Positions 6,009-6,461 of a DNA stretch of 6,461 bases are shown here, in pieces. A program made the position numbers and the translations under genes. Under the pieces are notes generated by a model. The model was given only the letters and a program-made list of their open reading frames with translations. It did not search any database and was not told the DNA's origin. Numbering within the stretch: position 1 is the first letter of the stretch; each line of letters begins with the position of its first letter. This DNA comes from Clostridia bacterium (GTDB lineage: Bacteria; Bacillota; Clostridia; Christensenellales; Aristaeellaceae). Location of the stretch: assembly GCA_900769875.1 (NCBI GenBank), contig CAAGII010000188.1:1-6461 (forward strand). The letters run 5' to 3'.

Positions 6009-6127
6009 TTTTCATCACCCCGCCCAGCCCTATCTTACCACAAAAACGGCGAATAGTACAGCTACAGGGACTATTCCTTGGTCGCTCAATACTACAATAA
6101 TAGTACAGCGACAGGGATGGTGATGGA
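6009..6127. promoter_or_regulatory. Divergent promoter/operator region between SLOG and XRE genes
   Basis: This 119-bp gap is AT-rich in its centre. It holds the imperfect direct repeat at 6052-6070 and 6099-6117. It also holds a perfect 7-bp inverted repeat GAATAGT/ACTATTC (6051-6057, 6070-6076) and a TACTA/TAGTA palindrome (6090-6094, 6101-6105). Weak promoter candidates are visible: on the minus strand TGTACT (6060-6055), 17 bp, then TAAGAT (6037-6032); on the plus strand a TACAAT at 6093-6098 without a convincing -35. Both candidates overlap or abut repeat copies, so binding of the neighbouring XRE protein could control both genes. The promoter positions are weakly supported; the repeats are certain. 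Confidence 0.6.
6052..6117 (+). repeat. Imperfect 19-bp direct repeat, probable operator half-pair
   Basis: AATAGTACAGCTACAGGGA (6052-6070) and AATAGTACAGCGACAGGGA (6099-6117) differ at one base. Their starts are 47 bp apart, about 4.5 helical turns. They lie only in the divergent intergenic region, which favours operator sites for the XRE protein. Confidence 0.8.
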
Positions 6128-6367
6128 ATGAAGCTCAATCAGGCGATCAGTCAGCGGCTGTCAGAACTGCTGACCGAGAAAAACATGACTCAGTATCAAC
6201 TGTTCATGAAAAGCGGCGTACCCAAGTCCACCATTGGCAATGTTATCAACTGTTCATACGATTCTGTGAAGCTGCGTATCATCCATGAGATGTGCCAGGG
6301 TATGGAAATCAGTCTTCCCGAATTCTTCAACTCGCCTCTGTTCGCAGAGAACAACCTTGATCCGTGA
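6128..6367 (+). CDS. Small XRE-family helix-turn-helix transcriptional regulator, 79 aa
   Basis: Almost the whole protein is one Cro/C1-type DNA-binding domain. The first helix is AISQRLSELLTEKNMT (residues 5-20). The helix-turn-helix is TQYQLFMKSGV followed by the recognition helix PKSTIGNVIN (about 32-41). A third region LRIIHEMCQGMEISLPEFF (about 49-67) matches the usual 'L..IC..L.I.L.EFF' ending. There is no sensor or dimerisation domain beyond this, as in short phage- or element-type repressors. ATG 6128 follows a purine-rich AGGGATGGTGATGGA; upstream ATG codons at 6117 and 6123 are out of frame. It is divergent from the SLOG gene, with repeats in the shared control region, so it probably represses both itself and that gene. 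The family call is strong; the target is inferred. Confidence 0.9.
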   Translation: MKLNQAISQRLSELLTEKNMTQYQLFMKSGVPKSTIGNVINCSYDSVKLRIIHEMCQGMEISLPEFFNSPLFAENNLDP

Positions 6368-6410
6368 CGGCTCCAATGCAATGAAGCAAAGGAGCAGTCA
6401 CTTTTTGTTT
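6364..6410 (+). terminator. Rho-independent terminator overlapping the XRE stop codon
   Basis: GTGACGGCTCC (6364-6374) and GGAGCAGTCAC (6391-6401) form two 5-bp stem segments separated by one G/A mismatch, with a 16-nt loop. TTTTTGTTT (6402-6410) follows. The TGA stop at 6365-6367 lies inside the left arm. No T-run exists on the other side, so it acts for the plus strand only. Confidence 0.75.
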
Positions 6411-6461
6411 ATCCAATAATAGAGTACTTCCCAGACACCCAGCCCACGCAGCCGTTGACCA
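6398..6461 (-). CDS. Possible C-terminal end of a minus-strand gene (partial)
   Basis: One minus-strand frame entering from the right edge is open and ends with TGA at 6400-6398, giving GQRLRGLGVWEVLYYWINKK at its end. The mix of Leu, aromatic residues and a terminal Lys pair looks protein-like, and it would converge on the XRE gene with the stop inside the terminator arm. At about 20 codons this may be chance; another minus frame is also open here. I do not recognise the protein. Confidence 0.25.
   Translation of the reverse strand, partial: GQRLRGLGVWEVLYYWINKK

Noticed and set aside
6276..6288. 13-bp match GTATCATCCATGA between the XRE gene and 5543-5555
   Set aside because: It falls in the coding sequence for RIIHE, and no similarity extends beyond it except a few codons. 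It is likely chance or a very weak remnant.
1..6461. CRISPR array, tRNA, rRNA or IS element
   Set aside because: I saw no regularly spaced repeats, cloverleaf-like segment or transposase motifs with terminal inverted repeats.

Overview
The window looks like an accessory or mobile region of a Clostridia-type Firmicute, probably a gut lineage related to Oscillospirales or Christensenellales. This rests on the kind of genes present (a large serine recombinase tail, a degenerate Fic protein fused to winged helices, a small SLOG protein beside a short XRE regulator), on strong AGGA/GGAGG ribosome sites and on moderately high GC. The taxonomic placement comes from recalled families and was not searched.

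Region 1 (1-5439, + strand) is a tightly packed five-gene operon that begins outside the window. It contains: (a) the C-terminal part of a serine recombinase with an unusual long tail; (b) a 245-aa unknown protein; (c) a 295-aa protein carrying the same domain as the recombinase tail; (d) a 134-aa protein that is little more than that domain; (e) a 699-aa Fic-fold protein whose catalytic His is replaced by Arg and which ends in predicted winged-helix modules. Genes a/b overlap by ATGA and c/d overlap by ATGA. b/c are 17 bp apart and d/e are 15 bp apart, with good ribosome sites. A strong hairpin plus T-run at 5448-5481 closes the operon.

Region 2 (5487-6410) is a separate two-gene module. A minus-strand SLOG/YpsA-like nucleotide-binding protein has its own terminator, which abuts the operon terminator tail to tail. 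It is divergent from a small plus-strand XRE repressor, whose stop codon lies inside its own terminator stem. The 119-bp gap between the two genes carries a 19-bp imperfect direct repeat and short palindromes, which fits an autoregulated operator. From 6398 to the window end, a minus-strand frame may be the last residues of another gene.

The most notable point is that one domain occurs three times in the operon: fused to the recombinase, in a full-length paralogue and as a stand-alone minimal protein. It sits together with a probably AMPylation-dead Fic/winged-helix protein. I cannot assign a function to this set. A DNA-binding, recombination-linked regulatory or accessory complex is the working inference.
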